Positions 1-14,237 are shown, counted from the first letter of the stretch. The stretch is 64,000 nt of DNA from Gorsachius magnificus (GCA_034008185.1 CM067086.1:17335507-17399506), one strand, 5' to 3'. Numbers and translations are program-made. The notes: generated from the letters alone by a model not told the origin.

Positions 1-3000
1 AGGCTAGGCTTAGTTGTTGCTCACATTTCAACTTTTCTTCGTTTTTTAGGACTGTCTATCAATATGTTGTGTCTCAGAATTTAAATTACAAAAGAGAAAC
101 CAGATCAAGCAGTAGATGAAATTCAAACTTCTAAAACTCTAAAATTTAGAAATTGATCACCAAAAAGTAAACAAAGATATACTGAAGCCATAACAGTGAC
201 TCATTCTCACCTTGTACAATTAAAAGAACAATTTCAAAAATACGAGATACTTGTCTAAACTGATAGTGAAAGTTATTGCTGACTTTATTTTTCTTCATCT
301 CATATTCCTATCAGAAGCACACATTTGCATTTCATTAACAAAAAACCAAATTATTTTTAATTCTTTTCTACTTTAGTAATACACATGGCTTCTTCTAGGA
401 CAGTATAGCCAAATGATGGGAAGACAGTTAACGAAGGAGGAGCAATTTGAAAAGAAATGTTTATGAATGCCTGAAACAAATGTAGACCTCGCTTTAGCAA
501 AGCATTTAAACTTGAGTACTTCGCTGAATCAGGGTTTTAGGACCATAATTAAATTATTGTAATTAAGAATGGACTCATTCAGAACTAGTAAGTACTTACA
601 AAGGCAGCTTGAGTGAAAATTAACCATTCCTTATTTTTCTCACTATAATACAAAGCAAATTTCAACTTTTTTCAACTCTTTAAGGACACTATGCTGCACA
701 GCTTGAGGGACTCAACCCTGACAAAGAGATGGGAGCTCAAATTCTAATCTCAGTAGAGATACTGACAACCTCTATAGCCTTGAGTCCACCACTTAATTCC
801 TGTGACTCTCACTGCTTATCTGTCATATGGCATTATATCACAGAAAGAGAGAAAAAATATAAATATACATACACACACGCCACATAATTAATCAGCTAGA
901 TAACAAAACACTTCGAAAACATAAAAGGAAATACATGCCAAATATGATGAACTCATGTTTTATTTACTACCACTTGTTAAATTACTCTCGCATATTGTTA
1001 AAAGTAGATATAATTTACCAATTCACTGGAGTATTAAAGGAGAAAGCTGTCTTTTTCCCCCCCTTCATCTTCATCTCCCACTCAATCCCCACAGCCCTAG
1101 TCAGTAAAGAGTCAATGACAATAATAGTTACCCAAATTTAAGAACTGGTTTCTCAAAGTCGATTATGCAAAACAAAAAGCAAACAAAGCAGTCCCCACTT
1201 ACTTCCCATCTATCTTCACAATTCATTCCACCACAGAAAGCAATAGTCTAATTGGCACGGACAGAAGCATTCCCTCATGCCTGTTAGAAATCTAATAGCC
1301 TGAAGTTTACATCCTTCTGGTGAACTGCTCTGAGAAGCTTGCAACCTTCAGAGCTACACAGAGCACAGAATTCCCTCAAGTCCTCAGTAAGGCACGGGGA
1401 AAACAAGGTTTAATGGGGTGGGAATGTGGCGGAGGAGGGAAAGGGTAGAAGTCCTGTAACGTGACAGTAACTGGCAGCCAGGAGATTATCGCATGCACCG
1501 TTCACGCTCTGTGCTGGCAGGAGACTATCCATCCACCGGTTTGATCTTTTATCAAAAAGAATCAGAGCTTCACAAAACAGCCTCAACAGCAATGATAATA
1601 GGAAATCTGCTCAGTTTCCAGTCTCAAAGCAACTGGCAATGAAATACTGCCTGTTCTTGCCCAAACCCAGCAGCCTCGCTCTGATCAGACAGGTATTTAA
1701 AAAGCTTTCTGCCCTGTCCCAAATGGCTTCTACTCTATTTAGTATGTCTGTCTTCACCGAAACACACACAACAGCACAGTGAACCACATCTCACATAATT
1801 ATTTCAGAGGATAGCAGAAGTTTGCCATTCCATTTTCTTCATAAATCAAATTTCCTTTAGTCAGGAAAAAGACTGACAAATAAACCAAAAAAAAAAAATA
1901 TTTCTGACCACACATAAAGGATATATCAAATTAGCAAATCAGGCAGTCAATCACATACAGAATTGCACACAGTCAAGAGATGTTTTGGGTATTTGCACAT
2001 GTAGTTCCCAGCACGTGGAACTTTGGAATCCATTTCACCATTCATTAACATCGTCCATCTAAAGTTCTCATAGCTTTCTAATTACATTAGTTCGTAATTT
2101 CCCTAAAAGGCAAGTAACATTTTTACTATTTTGCAAGTAAGCGCATTCAGAGCAGAACTTGCCCGACGTAACTCAGGACCTACACCTGAGCTGATGGCCT
2201 TAGTATTCCTTCATAACCAAGAACTATGTCTATCCAATGTGGGTCAAGGAGTTTACAGCATAATTCACGTGGTCAAATGTAGGCACAGTCTTTAGGAGAA
2301 GATGTATTTCCCAGACTCCCGCAGCAGTACTGAATAACGCTCCAAGGATTAGAAGTGGAATCTGCAGTGCAGACATCTGGATCCAGTCTGATCAGACCCA
2401 CTTCTCCTCCCATTCACACTAAACATATTGAGTCTCTTGTAGTACAAGTAAGCTCCCTCCCCTCCACCACAACCCCCCATTCCTAAGGAAAAGTCCTCTA
2501 AATAGTTTACTGAACTAGGATCAAGGGAAGGTGGATTTCATTTATGTAGGCCAGTGACTTGCCAGAGAGTCTTTCCCATTCGTTCACTTCTTCATGCTTG
2601 TGTTTCCTTCTCCACTTCTGTAAGCTGTTTCCAGGTGGGCAGCTCAAGGTAGGAGTGTTCCCTTGCTAAGCGTTACAACACGACCTAATAATTCAGATCC
2701 ATTCTGGGGATCATGGCACATTAGCGTAATGAAAACAACAAGCAGATAGTAGTACTGAAAAATCCTTCTGCCTCAGCCAAAGAAAACAAGCTTTCACACC
2801 CAGGCAAGTTTAGAAGCTACAATCTTTTCCTCTGTTCAAACTCACAATTACAGCTAAACTGAGTTTGAAGAAAAAAATGTGTTATTTCTGTAATGCTAGC
2901 TGGTATTAAAATTTAACTGCCCTGGTGCATAATATGTCTAGGTTTTATCTCTAAATCTATTCCCCTGTTTTGGGGCTTATGATGACCAGAAATAAATGTT

Positions 3001-4084
3001 CCTGAGAAACCTTGAAATCAACCTGCGCGTGAAAAAAAAAAGGGGGGGAGATCACACAAGTCACACTGCGTATTTGAAATGGCTTACATTATTCCATCTT
3101 TACAGTTCTATGCATATAATAGAAAGACAGTAGAGAGAGTTAAATACTTCCAGAAGGCAATTTGGACCTCATATTGAGATGAATTACTTTGTAAGCAATT
3201 CTAGCTCTAGTCACTTTGAAGATGACTACTTATCTTCATCCTTTATGCCGGGAATAAAAGCACTACTCAATTAGCAGCCTCCAGTCAGGTGACCTGAATC
3301 TCTCTCCTCCTTCTTTAACAGGGATTAACTTCTGCCTGTGTTAACAAGGACTTGATGCCCTTCAGCAAAATGTCTGTATGTTTTATCCTCCCCCTGCCCC
3401 TTTTTTTTTTTTTTTTAAACGCACTAGCTAGACAGGCTATTCGGATTGTATAAGCTGCAGACATTTCATTTTCTTCCTAGAAGCTTCAGTTTTGGTAAAG
3501 ATGTTTCAGCCTAGAAACAGGAATTTGGACGCCGGGACCGAAGGACCATTCCATTGCTCAATCTTACCACAAACACAAAGATTTGCTTTAAGTGTTAACA
3601 ATAATTGACATTGCCACAGAGGCTATTCATGACTGCTATGCAAAGCAAATCAAGAACCACCTGTAAAATATTCTATTGTTCAGTTAAAAAGCTAAAAAAA
3701 TGTGTTACAGAACCTATGGAATAGGGCAACAGGTTCTGGTCACCAGCAGGAGACTAGAACTTTACTTTATGTGAGTGTAAATACAGATATTCATAAACTA
3801 AATACTCTCCACTGCCTTTGTCCATTTAAAACCAAAGACACCAGACAGCTTTCTAGGCTTTGAATCTTCTCTTCTCTTCCTTGCCCCAGAAAACAGTTTA
3901 ATAAAAAGCACTGTCCCTGTTAGAGTGGTTTGCAAAAACCTGGTGTTTTGAGCTCTTTTTGATACGGTGAGAAGGAAATAACTCCTTGGAACAACAGTAA
4001 TAAAGGCAGCTATCATGCTCCTACATTACCTCAATACTGTATTAACTCTAATACTTCAGCTAACTCCAGTGAAATAAAACTTAC
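1..4084 (-). other. LUZP2 intron downstream of the exon at 4085 (partial)
   Basis: No coding sequence was recognised on either strand. The stretch begins with the gtaag donor at 4080-4084 and runs off the window. It contains a T16 run at 3401-3416, a short A/G run near 3032-3050 and AT-rich unique-looking DNA. I searched it by eye for the next LUZP2 exon and did not see one. Confidence 0.8.
3401..3416 (+). repeat. T16 run
   Basis: Sixteen T following a C-rich stretch (cctccccctgcccc), giving a strong plus-strand polypyrimidine tract with no exon beside it. Confidence 0.95.
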
Positions 4085-4147
4085 CTTAAAAATCAAATCC
4101 TTTTTCCCATAACGAAGCTCTTTCAGCTGGGCTTGGATCTTTTTTGA
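4085..4147 (-). CDS. LUZP2: LUZP2 coding exon (probably exon 7), residues 133-153
   Basis: 63 nt, 21 complete codons, phase 0 at both ends; the third exon in a row of exactly this length. Acceptor ccttactttcag|TCAAAA; donor TTTAAG|gtaag. The peptide starts SKKIQAQLKELRYGKK and ends DLIFK. Hydrophobic spacing I136, L140, L143, L150 fits a resumed coiled coil after the SGNK break in the previous exon. A 20-nt A-run (transcript sense) lies about 28 nt upstream of the acceptor, with a plausible branch-point ctgat between them. The next exon, expected to open with a QQL-type heptad, was not found in positions 1-4084, so it lies outside the window. Confidence 0.97.
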
Positions 4148-7100
4148 CTGAAAGTAAGGATAATAAAATCAGGGCTTTTTTTTTTTTTTTTTTTTAAATA
4201 TTTACTTTCCAGATTAGGAAAAAAAAAAGGTAGCAAGTTCTGACAACAGCAGACACTAAATCAGGTTAAAATGCAGAAAAACAACCAAAATCAAAGTTAA
4301 TTGCTTTTCCGGGTTACCATGTCTAAACCAGGCAAAAGTATCAAGGAAAATGTAAAACGGTATTCACCTAAAGCACATATTTAGTGCTTTAAGATCCGAG
4401 TTAGTACTATTGTGAATAGCCATTTGGCTTACACACTTTAGACATGAGGTTATTAAGCCTTTCCATGAAGCATAACTGAAGGCAACACCTTCAAAGTAAA
4501 GAATCTTCTTTTTCTTAGAGGTAAAAAGTTTCCGTAGCGTTGCATAGGTTCTTTGCAACAACCAGGGAGTTCCAGATAGTATCCAAATGAACTAGGTTCT
4601 CAGTTTGTAACCATGCCCTCTAAAACAGGAATAGTTATGCTGATTTATAGCAGCTTAGACTGATATTTTAAATATTGTTACATTTATCCTTAAAATAACT
4701 TTTAGTAATCGTCTATACATTCTTTTACTTATTTAAACAAAAGATAATAAAAAAGATTTTTAATACTACACCAAACTATTTCCCCCTTTATCTAGGACTT
4801 CAGTCAAAATAATAATTTCTATTTGATAAAATCCACAGTCTCAACTGATATTCAGTAAGTTTTCTCGCATTAGTTAATACCAAATGTCTAGAACTCTTGT
4901 GAATGGATTAGAAGTCTATTCCACATTTATTGAAACAGCGCATCCATAAACATAACCTACTACAGATGGTAACATATCTTTTGAAAATTGGAGCTTTCAA
5001 AAAGGTTTGATGTCTTTCCAATTGATGCAGTCAATTCAGTGACAGACTTTTGGGAAGGATGAATGAATCTAAAGACAAAATTTTAGAACTTGCTTTAAAT
5101 ACTTAAGAAGTAAGGCCATATTGGTTATTGTATTCCATAAAATCAGAAAAAACCCAGCCAAAATCAGTTCAGTTCACTTCTTTCTTCTGTAACTACAGCT
5201 GCTGTTATTTCATCTACGCAGCAGAACGTGCCGATTGCCTATACTCAATAGCCCTGTCCTCTCATCTGGACAATGCAATCGGTAGAGCTATGGAACATAT
5301 TCCATATTAACTGAAGTCCAATGCAAAAACCCTAACCAACTTTAATTGTTCTGAGAGTTGTGCTTAAGAAAGTATAGTCTCTGTGGCATACAAGGTGTCC
5401 AAAGTGGCTATAGAGGAATCTGAGAGTTGCAGTTAAGGTATTGCTCATTTGCTAAATCACAAACCTGTGATGAAATTAAGAGTTGTGGAGCTAAACATAT
5501 TCAGTGCATAATATAAGTGACCCAAAAGCATGTATATGACCTGTAATTCTTTGTGATAAAATTTGGTTAATTTGTGGTTTTTTGGCTTCTAGGGAGAGGA
5601 CATACAAAACTCTTTAGGGTAGTCAGCTAGATAAGATCATCATTAGACACAGGCTGATAATGATCTCTAAATTGCAGCATCTGGGAATATTTCCCTGGCA
5701 CATGCCCCTTTTTGTTTCCTGGGAAGCCAGAGGTTTGCACTGCCCTGCCTTCCTCTCTCCAGGGCTTGGAATTCCCGGAGAAGAAAACCCAGCCGTATGG
5801 ACTGTATAGGATCACAAGCATGCTCCCGTCTACACAACTGGACAGCAAGGAATCAAAGGCTCACTGAAACTGTTTGCATGCAGCCTGCAAGAGCAGAACC
5901 AAGCAGGAGCTTGCTGGTAGGCAATTCTATGGGATTCTAAGGGATGAAGGCTCTAATAACTAAAAGGATACTGAGTTTACACAGTAGTTATGCTTGGTGA
6001 GCGTAGCACTTAATTAAAGAACAGAAAATACACTGCATTTCCCTGGCCGACACCACCTAACTGGCAAAACAACAACAAAAAAAGAATGCTCCTGTAGCAT
6101 CTTCACTTGTTCTAATGGCATTAGCCCACCTAAAAGCCACACATTTGCTAGGATGATTCATAAATTCTGAGGTTTCTTAAGGTTTAAAATACACTCACAA
6201 TCTGCTGCCTTGCAAGCTAGCTAGCTTATGTTTAGTTTTCTGAAATTCTCTGACAGCAAGGCTTGTCACACTACACTAAATTTAATTTAATCTTAGGCTT
6301 CACCCTTAGATTTAAAGACATTTATGTTGCAAATATTAGAGGAGACATAATCAGGGAAAAGATTTTAAAGTTAATTACCAAACATTCAAGATGTTACGCA
6401 GCTAGGAAAAACAAACTTGAAAAAGATGGGAAAACAGAAAGCTATGTTGCACACACTGCCAATTTTTATCAGTAAACAAGGGAAGAAAATATATTTGTAT
6501 TCATACACTGTGGCATGCTTGAAAGCAACAATGGTGATATACGAAGATAACATAGATTTTGACAAGCTAGCAAAGAAACCCAAACCCTGTTATTTCCTAC
6601 CATTGAAGATTTCTCAGAAACAGTGGTTGCAGTTCTTCAGTTAGGCTAAAAACCTAATAGAACTAGAAATCACTACTTTGACCTCTTAAGTTTTGACCTC
6701 TAAGTTAAAAAGAAGAGTCTTTAATGAAGACAACATGTTCAACCATAACAGTGAAAATTTTAGTCAAGAAGAAATGTGTTATGCTTCTCTTTCCTTCTGG
6801 CAAGGTGCAATGACTTTTGCAGAAGATATACATGAAAAAAAAAATGACTAAAATAATGTAAATGAGTAATTCAGATTCATATATAGTAATCCTCTTTCAT
6901 GAAAAGTTAAATAACTAAAGGGACTGCTTGTATGAATGCAGTTACTTGTACATTTATGCATTTGCAAAAAAAAATAGGACCTTTGTATCATCAACTATCT
7001 TTGCTAGCTTGCTCTTCAGTAGAGGGGAGATTTCTTTCCCTGTGTTTTGTAAAGTGACCCTTTTTCCTTGAAGTAATGAAACATCCTAGAAATCAATAAT

Positions 7101-7475
7101 AATAAATCTTTCCTGTCCCTATAAATTATTTTTAAAAAGGCATTCAGCTATTCCTGTCTTATTCTAGGCATGGAGATCAGGGAAAGGAAATCAGTTTTAT
7201 ATATGTTATAGATGCATAATATATATCTACAGAGCTATCTATACTTTTCAGAAGCATGCCCATACTTTATTTGTCTAAAACTTGAGTTTGCAGCTTGCTT
7301 TCTCATACATGAGCTGCTTCTAGTGAAGTCACAGAATTAAGCTGAGATGAGCGCTTTAGGAACACTCACCGTACACACATAACATGTAACCTGTACCAGA
7401 ACCTCAGTAGAAAAGACTTAGACGCAAGATTCTTTTGCGTATGTTAGATTTAGAATAGAGAGGAACCTTACTTAC
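4148..7475 (-). other. LUZP2 intron, 3328 bp (between exons at 7476 and 4085)
   Basis: Complete GT-AG intron in phase 0. It contains a T20 run at 4176-4195 close to the acceptor. Otherwise it is AT-rich unique sequence; short open frames at 4364-4561, 5627-5848 and 6263-6644 have no recognisable product. Confidence 0.9.
4176..4195 (+). repeat. T20 run near a splice acceptor
   Basis: Twenty T on the plus strand (A20 in the transcript), ending 28 bp from the acceptor of the exon at 4085-4147. It lies just upstream of a candidate branch point. Confidence 0.95.
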
Positions 7476-7538
7476 CTCTTCTGCATGAATACCACAGAGC
7501 TTGTTTCCTGACAGGAGCTTGTTTTTGAGGCTTTTGTT
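7476..7538 (-). CDS. LUZP2: LUZP2 coding exon (probably exon 6), residues 112-132, second half of the zipper
   Basis: 63 nt, 21 complete codons, phase 0 at both ends. Strong acceptor (long T/C tract, ctctctcag|AACAAA) and strong donor (GAAGAG|gtaag). The peptide starts NKSLKNKLLSGNKLCG and ends IHAEE. Core: a = N112, L119, C126; d = L115, G122. N112 is a polar 'a' residue of the kind that sets dimer pairing in leucine zippers, and N112-K113-S114 is also an N-glycosylation sequon. SGNK probably breaks or loosens the helix. C126 is the only Cys in the 153 residues. The exon sits between introns of 29.6 kb and 3.3 kb. Confidence 0.97.
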
Positions 7539-7847
7539 CTGAGAGAGTGGGGAGAAAAAAAAAAATAATAGATTTTTATTACTGAGAGTTACTGAAATAT
7601 TAAGGGACCTTTTAAATATTTGATCATACTAGTTTTATTTTATACATGGATAACACCTTCAAGTCACCAGCAAAGAAGCAGATAAGAAGACAAGATAGAT
7701 GCATTGTGGCACAATATCCTCTCTTACAGAATTCTACAGGGCTATGACTTGGCATTAAAACCTGCTTTTACAGAAACAGGATTGCACACAGAAACCTTCC
7801 AAAACACTCTAGCAACTGAGAGCAATTTAAATTGGATATGCTGGAGT

Positions 7848-7890
7848 AAAAAATGAAAAAAAAAAAGAAAAAAAAAAAAAAAAAGAAAAA
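7848..7890 (+). repeat. A-rich low-complexity tract
   Basis: About 40 bases of A interrupted by single G or T residues; it resembles a decayed poly-A tail. Confidence 0.9.
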
Positions 7891-10800
7891 CAAGCCTCTA
7901 ATCCTTACCTGGTGTCAACTGCATAGCTCAATATAATTTTCAGTAAATTATTGTAACACCTGCATAACAGGGCCAAGATCTCACCACTGACCTTGGCGAT
8001 CAAATTCATGGGGCCTTTTTGCTAAATTTCAGAACTTAAAACTGCAAATAATCAAAAACTTTAGAAGGTTGGTTACGCAATGGCATTTTGCCAACTCAAT
8101 ATGCTTTTTCTTATTGGAGTTTTAAATGTATTTATTCTTATTTTCAGGGAAAATATTAAAACTTGGTAAAATGAATTTTCAATAGTCTGGTAATTCTTTC
8201 TGCACTCCTTGCTCATCCTATCCCATAACTGACAGTCAAGGGTAAAGATTTCTCTGCAGCATGGACATCTTTCAAAACTGTTCAGAAACGTAAGTATTCA
8301 ATAAGCAGATCTTCAAGTGCTGGACATACCATGCTTACACTAAAAAGAAATGAAAAGAACACCAAAATCAACTTCTCCTGTGCTAATGAACTGTAAATAT
8401 AGTTACAGAAGCCTAGCACATCGCATTTCAGGAATGTATATTTATTTCTGACTAGCAATAGCTTTCTTGAACATTGTGTACAAGAACAAACTGGTGTTAG
8501 AGAAAAAAGGGTAATTTCATCCAGGACATCAGTTCAAATTTAGGCCTACGTCCCACTGACACTGGAAGCTTTATTTCCAAAATTATAAGCTTGGAGTTTT
8601 TCTTGAAAAAAACTTTCCTATTAAAGCAAATGCAAAGAAACTAAAATTCCATTTGAAACCTCATTTGCACAGTTCCAAAACAAGAAGATATGACAACATT
8701 TTACATGTTTTGCTGTTGCTACCTACCCTGCACCAATACACACCACCACAGAAACAATAAATCTTATCCAGCTGTTTGACACAGGCACCCACAGTTCTAA
8801 CGCAACAAAAAGGAATTGGGACATTATTTTGAATGCGACAACCCAGATTCTGGCTCACAAAATGTGATTTGCAAAGGGCTGGGTGTGGGGAGGGAGAACA
8901 AATGTCATCCTCATAAGTCTCACAGTGGATTACTTTTTGTTCTTTATTTGAAAATTATGTTGTAGATCATCACAGAGCAGCACCATATCGTACTAACCAC
9001 TGTAAAAATACAGAACAAGACAACTGGCTCTGCACAAAGGGAATTGAGTAGCAGATACAAGATGAACAAAGATAAACCAAATAGAAACCAGGGATGAAGT
9101 ACACCCAGCATATCTATTACTCACCAGGGGTGCATCTAAAGAGCTACGTTGTACGGTGATCACACAGTAGATGTGATTGGTGTCACATAAAAGATCAGCA
9201 TCACTGCTTGGGGTGATGGCTAAACAGATGTGCCAAAGGCACTGCTTCATTAGGGAATTGCACCTAATTAACCCAGGCAGTCAAGTCATCGCTTTTTGAC
9301 TAATTAACTTCATTATCCTCCAGTCCCCCTACAGCCTGGCGATGGTTGGTTTAGGTAACAGACTCTATCCACATTTCAGAATCAAAGTAGGAATGAGTTG
9401 TAATCCTTACACTTTTACTGATTTATCTTCCTTTGCGCAGTATAAGCTACTATCAGAAATACCTCTATTGATACATTAAGAGTTCGCAAGGACTTCTACA
9501 CGTGCTGTTTTGAGAAGGCCCTGCAGTAACTCAGAATGGGAAGGACTGAATGCCTACCACCTCAGAAGGACACACATTGTATTAGGTGGTTGTCAGGAGT
9601 CCGACATTTTGTTCCAAAGTAGCCTGGCAAAAGAATATAGTTCAAAACCAAAACTTCATGAAAATATTTAAAGTTAGGAGATAGATTTAGCTAGGTTTAA
9701 CAGGATCTACCAATACAGTCTACTAGCAACAAAAACCCCAAGGTTACCAGAATGCAGACAAAACAGCCATGATTTAATATGCACTTAATGGTTTTAGAAA
9801 CGAGACCAAGCATTAAAGGTTACAATTATCAAGAGCATAATAAGTAGGAACTTGTCAGAGATAGGTGACAACTTCTTGCTTACAATTTGAGTGTTTATGT
9901 TACTTAGCAAATCACGTCACTGTCAAATATAGCTTTGCCTCCTGGTTAATAGCGATCATGTTCTATAGCAGAATGTGAAGTATGCCAGTAAAAACATGTG
10001 AAGTATAATAGTGCCTGATTTGATCGGGATTCTCAATTAAATGGTTCAAAAAATGAATAGTCTGATCAGGTCATATTCTGTAAATTTGCTAGAAAGGGTC
10101 TATTCAAAATCAGATCAATCAATGAGATTTTTAGGTTACAGATGTTTGTTGAGTCAGGACAGAAGTTCTGACTTCTAAGTCTTAGATAAGGATTCAAGAT
10201 GATGCTTCTTAACCTCCTATTAGGCATCCTTCAAAGAACAACAACAAAGTTAAACTAATTAAAAATTTACATAATTTTAATTTCAAACATTTTATTTGTT
10301 ATGGAGTACTTGAATGGAAATTGTCTCGGACATTTCAAGTTTAAGAACCAATAAAAGTTTAAGGAATTAATTAAGTATCTGTAAACATGTCTTTAATAGC
10401 CTCTTTTAAAATGATATAGAATAATGATTTTAATTAGACATGGCCTTTTACATTTAGAGAAAGGATACCGTTATATTGAAACTAAGCAGGTATTTTAATG
10501 TATTTGAACATCTCTGAAAGCTTGGAACACAAACTGTTAGCCGGAGTAATCATATCATTAAGCCAAGCTACTATAGTATCTAATTCTTAATTTACTAAAT
10601 CTATTAACTCATTTGCACCAGTAGTTTCAGTGCATTCCTAAATTCAGGTGCAGAAAACTGCTGTCAGAGGGTGCCACACATGCAGGAATCCCTTGTTGCA
10701 ATCGATCCTTACTGCCCTGGCACCTACACTTGAGAAACAGTATCACACATGAGCACGGTGTCTATCGGCGTCCTCCAAAAAAGTGAGATCTCTCACTGGC

Positions 10801-12387
10801 GACCTGTCAGTTTTGTTAACAGATTCTTCACAGAGCTCCTATACTGAAAATAAAAAGCTTTCTGCCTCATTCCTAAATAGATTTGTCAGTCAGTCCCTGG
10901 GCATTTTTTCCCCTTTCCTCTTATACTGACATAACATTCACATATGTTTTTGAGTTCTGATTTTATTTTCAATATTTTCCCGATTTCAATGGAAGCTGAA
11001 TTCACCATATGAATATTGACAGTAACCCTATATTTAGGTTGCCTAAAGATCTCCCACTGATACAAAAGCATAGCGTCATAGTTGATCTTCCAGTGTGCCT
11101 TTGGAACCTGCAAGGAAAAAAAACCTCGCTCGCTAGCTCGAAGGGTATATATTCCTTTCTATTCCTAACTTTTGAAAATAATCCCTTTGCTTCTGTCATT
11201 TAATCTCCTGAGTCAAAGGCCGGCAGCTGGCCTAAATGATCACCAACCATCTGAAGAGGCACACCTATGCGTTACTACAAAACCAGCAATCCCTACCGTG
11301 ACAGGCTCAGCCCATCACCTCTCCAAAGAAGGGGGGGGAGAGGGAAGAAAAATACAGAAATATTACTATATCTTAGCATTCTTCGACAACAATAACCATG
11401 ATGCCAATGGTCCTTTCTTTTCATAGGGTTATAGAATTGTACTAGCTTTCATCTCAACTAAATTCAGGTCTCCTTCCCTGTCCTATCTCCTCCTCTCTAC
11501 AGTATCAATACGTAATGGCTGAAAGGTGTGACAGAGGGGGTTTTTTAGTTATTTTTTAAATTCCCATCTCCCTATTAGAAAACTTAGACATAGACTTCAA
11601 AAGAAAAGCACATACTAAACACTTAAAAGCTCAATAGAAGCAACTTTACAGTTGCAGTATTTGTTCCTTCCTTTTCTGCAAACTCATTGTATTAAAATCA
11701 TTAATTATATAGCTACATATTGTATTTTTCCTAATATCCTCTCCTTATTTAGCATATACAAGAAACACCTCATGAGGCAAGAGTCACGGTTTATAGGCAT
11801 TATAGGCATAGGTGACAAACTACCCTTGGGTCCAGTTTAAAGGCGTTTATCATAATTGTAAATCAGATATTATGGGGATTAACATTTATCCGATGTATCA
11901 TATATTCTACTTACAGAGGGTAAAATTATGCCATTGATGTAAAAGGCACATATTTTCAGATGTCATTTCTTGAAGTTAGGTTATCTTGACCTCTGGCCAC
12001 ACAGATGAGTGCTTTAATACTCTTATGTTCATGTTTCACAATTTGAAACACCAGTATTACCTCTTTGAAACAGCATCAAATCTCAACCCAGGATGAACAA
12101 ACTATACAATGTAGACCTCATCAGTACAAAACAAGTTTAGTTTGCCTGCTAGCCTTTGAAAGCACGAGGACACAAAGTACATTCAAGGAAAGAAAATCAC
12201 TTTCTCTCTCAGAAAATTATTCCCAGCAATCAACTTCAATTCAGACATTTTATCTGAGGTCTGACAGCAGTTGTTTGCTGTATACAAGATAAATTTGGCT
12301 CTGCCTCCCCTTGATGAATAGCACAAATCAAACCATGCTGAGCCCCTGCTCATCATTGGAACATTTCTCTCTTACAGGCATCCTATT

Positions 12388-12446
12388 AAAAAAAAAAAAA
12401 CCAACAAAAACCCCCACAAAACTAAACCCAAGAACAACAAAACCCC
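12388..12446 (+). repeat. A/C-rich low-complexity tract
   Basis: A13 followed by A- and C-only sequence (ccaacaaaaacccccacaaa, aaccccc-type). It causes spurious long open frames on both strands. Confidence 0.9.
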
Positions 12447-14237
12447 CTGGACTCTGCTCAGCAGGAGTGTCAGGGCCAATTGCCAAGATGAACTGTTTTC
12501 CATCTCCTGTTAAACCAAAGTGGTTCAGCGCACCCTTAGGAGGGAAACCAGAAGACAGCAAGAGACCAAAATCAAATATCTGGGCTTATCTGATACCACA
12601 ATGTATTGGTACCCAGTTTGCTTTGGATATTAGCTTTATATTTCACGATGATGAAAAATGATTTATATAGCATGAAACAGTGTGATTGCTTTAATCCCAG
12701 CAGGGTTGGCCCACCCTTCATCTTTCTAAGACAGATAAATTGAGTTTCCTCTACTATGCGAGGTTCTTCAGACAAGACCTTAAGTACTGCAATTCTACCT
12801 TTCCTTTATGACCTGCAAAGACATTGTGACTTTTTCTAGGAGGAGGAGTTTGCCTGGATATTCTGGAGGATGTTTGAATCTCTTTTCCCCTGTTTTCCAG
12901 TGGTCAAGTCTGCCCAACAGCTGAAGGATTCTGCCCCCATCAGTGTATTTTAGTACTGATGATGCGCATATGAACTGCACATTTTTCAGATCTGTCTGGA
13001 TCTAAACTCAGAAAGCACCATTGTCCTTCCAGCTTTGAATTCCTGGGAAAAGCCCACTTGCACCACGGCCAGGCTTCAGCCTCTCCATGCCTAGAAATGC
13101 CCTCTGACGCCTCTGCCTGTACTGTATTTGGGAGGCGCATGCAGCACCCAGAAGCTGACAGCAGAACTGGGTGACCCCAGCAAATACATCACATTGCTGC
13201 TTCTGTAAGCTTAGACACATTTGGACTTTTAGTGTCCTGTTTTGTTGGTTTGGGGTTTTTTTCTGTACCCTGTCCCCCTACCTCACACTCTTACATTACC
13301 AATAAAGGCACCTAAGAGCAAGCTTCCCCAAACAAACAGTATACATTTCTTTTCCTCTGTATATCTATCTCGTTTAATACTAGAGGGTGCTATTTTTTCT
13401 CCTGAATTTCAGGTAGTCCAGCTGAGCTGAAGGAGTTGATGAGCAACACACAAAAATCTGCTGTTTGATCTTTTAGCAGGAGTCTTGTGTTGGGTGTCAC
13501 AGGTCACGGGTACAACTATTTAGAAGCACCCCATTTCTGTGAAACCCCTGGCATGCAGGGGAAGCCCAGACACCAACGCAGTCTTCTAATGAACTGAGCA
13601 CCCTCTTTTGTTGTTCCGTTGAGAAGTGCTGTGTCCATAACTTCTTCCAAACATTAACTTGGAATAACTTGTGCTTCAGGGAAGCACCCAGAGAAAAGGA
13701 AGGGCAGAGACAGGAAATAAACCCAGGCATGCAGAGCTCGCTCCTGATGAAAAGTGGTTTTGGTAGTATCCCATCTTTGTGCATAGATGACACTTATGCA
13801 CAGCAATAGCCCAACTTTATACCAATGTCTCTGCTCTCGCAAATAAGCAATTCCTTATGTCCAAAGCACAGTCCTGCAGCTGTGCCCCATATAATCCCAT
13901 TGCACAAAACTGAAATCCAATGCCACTATCTTCTGCCTGTACTTTATCAGCTGTCTAACATGTGTCAGATGACAACACCGGTAATGTCAAGCAACTGCTT
14001 CCATACACGCCACTGCCTTACATGAAGTTTGTTGCAGGTAGCCTCTACTATTGCTGTGCATCACCAAAGCTCTCCATTAAAGAAGTTTTGTTTTGCACTA
14101 GTGAAGCGGCATGAGGCTGTCTGAAGACATCTCTTAGCCATGGCTACCACCACGGTTTTGCTGCATCATAAAGCAGTTAATAATCATTAAAACATAAAGC
14201 AGCACAATGTTAAAAGAACCAGAGTAAGGAGATATAG

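Noticed and set aside
2590..2640. Minus-strand peptide WKQLTEVEKET, reminiscent of the QQL-type start expected for the next LUZP2 exon
   Set aside because: It hits a stop codon (TGA) after two more codons, has no AG acceptor at the right place, and no donor in phase. Chance resemblance.
10886..11426. Cluster of four overlapping open frames on both strands
   Set aside because: All are under 90 codons with no shared codon bias or known motif; chance absence of stops.
12311..12661. 116-codon plus-strand open frame
   Set aside because: It crosses an A/C-only low-complexity tract that lacks stops; no family resemblance and no splice or promoter context.
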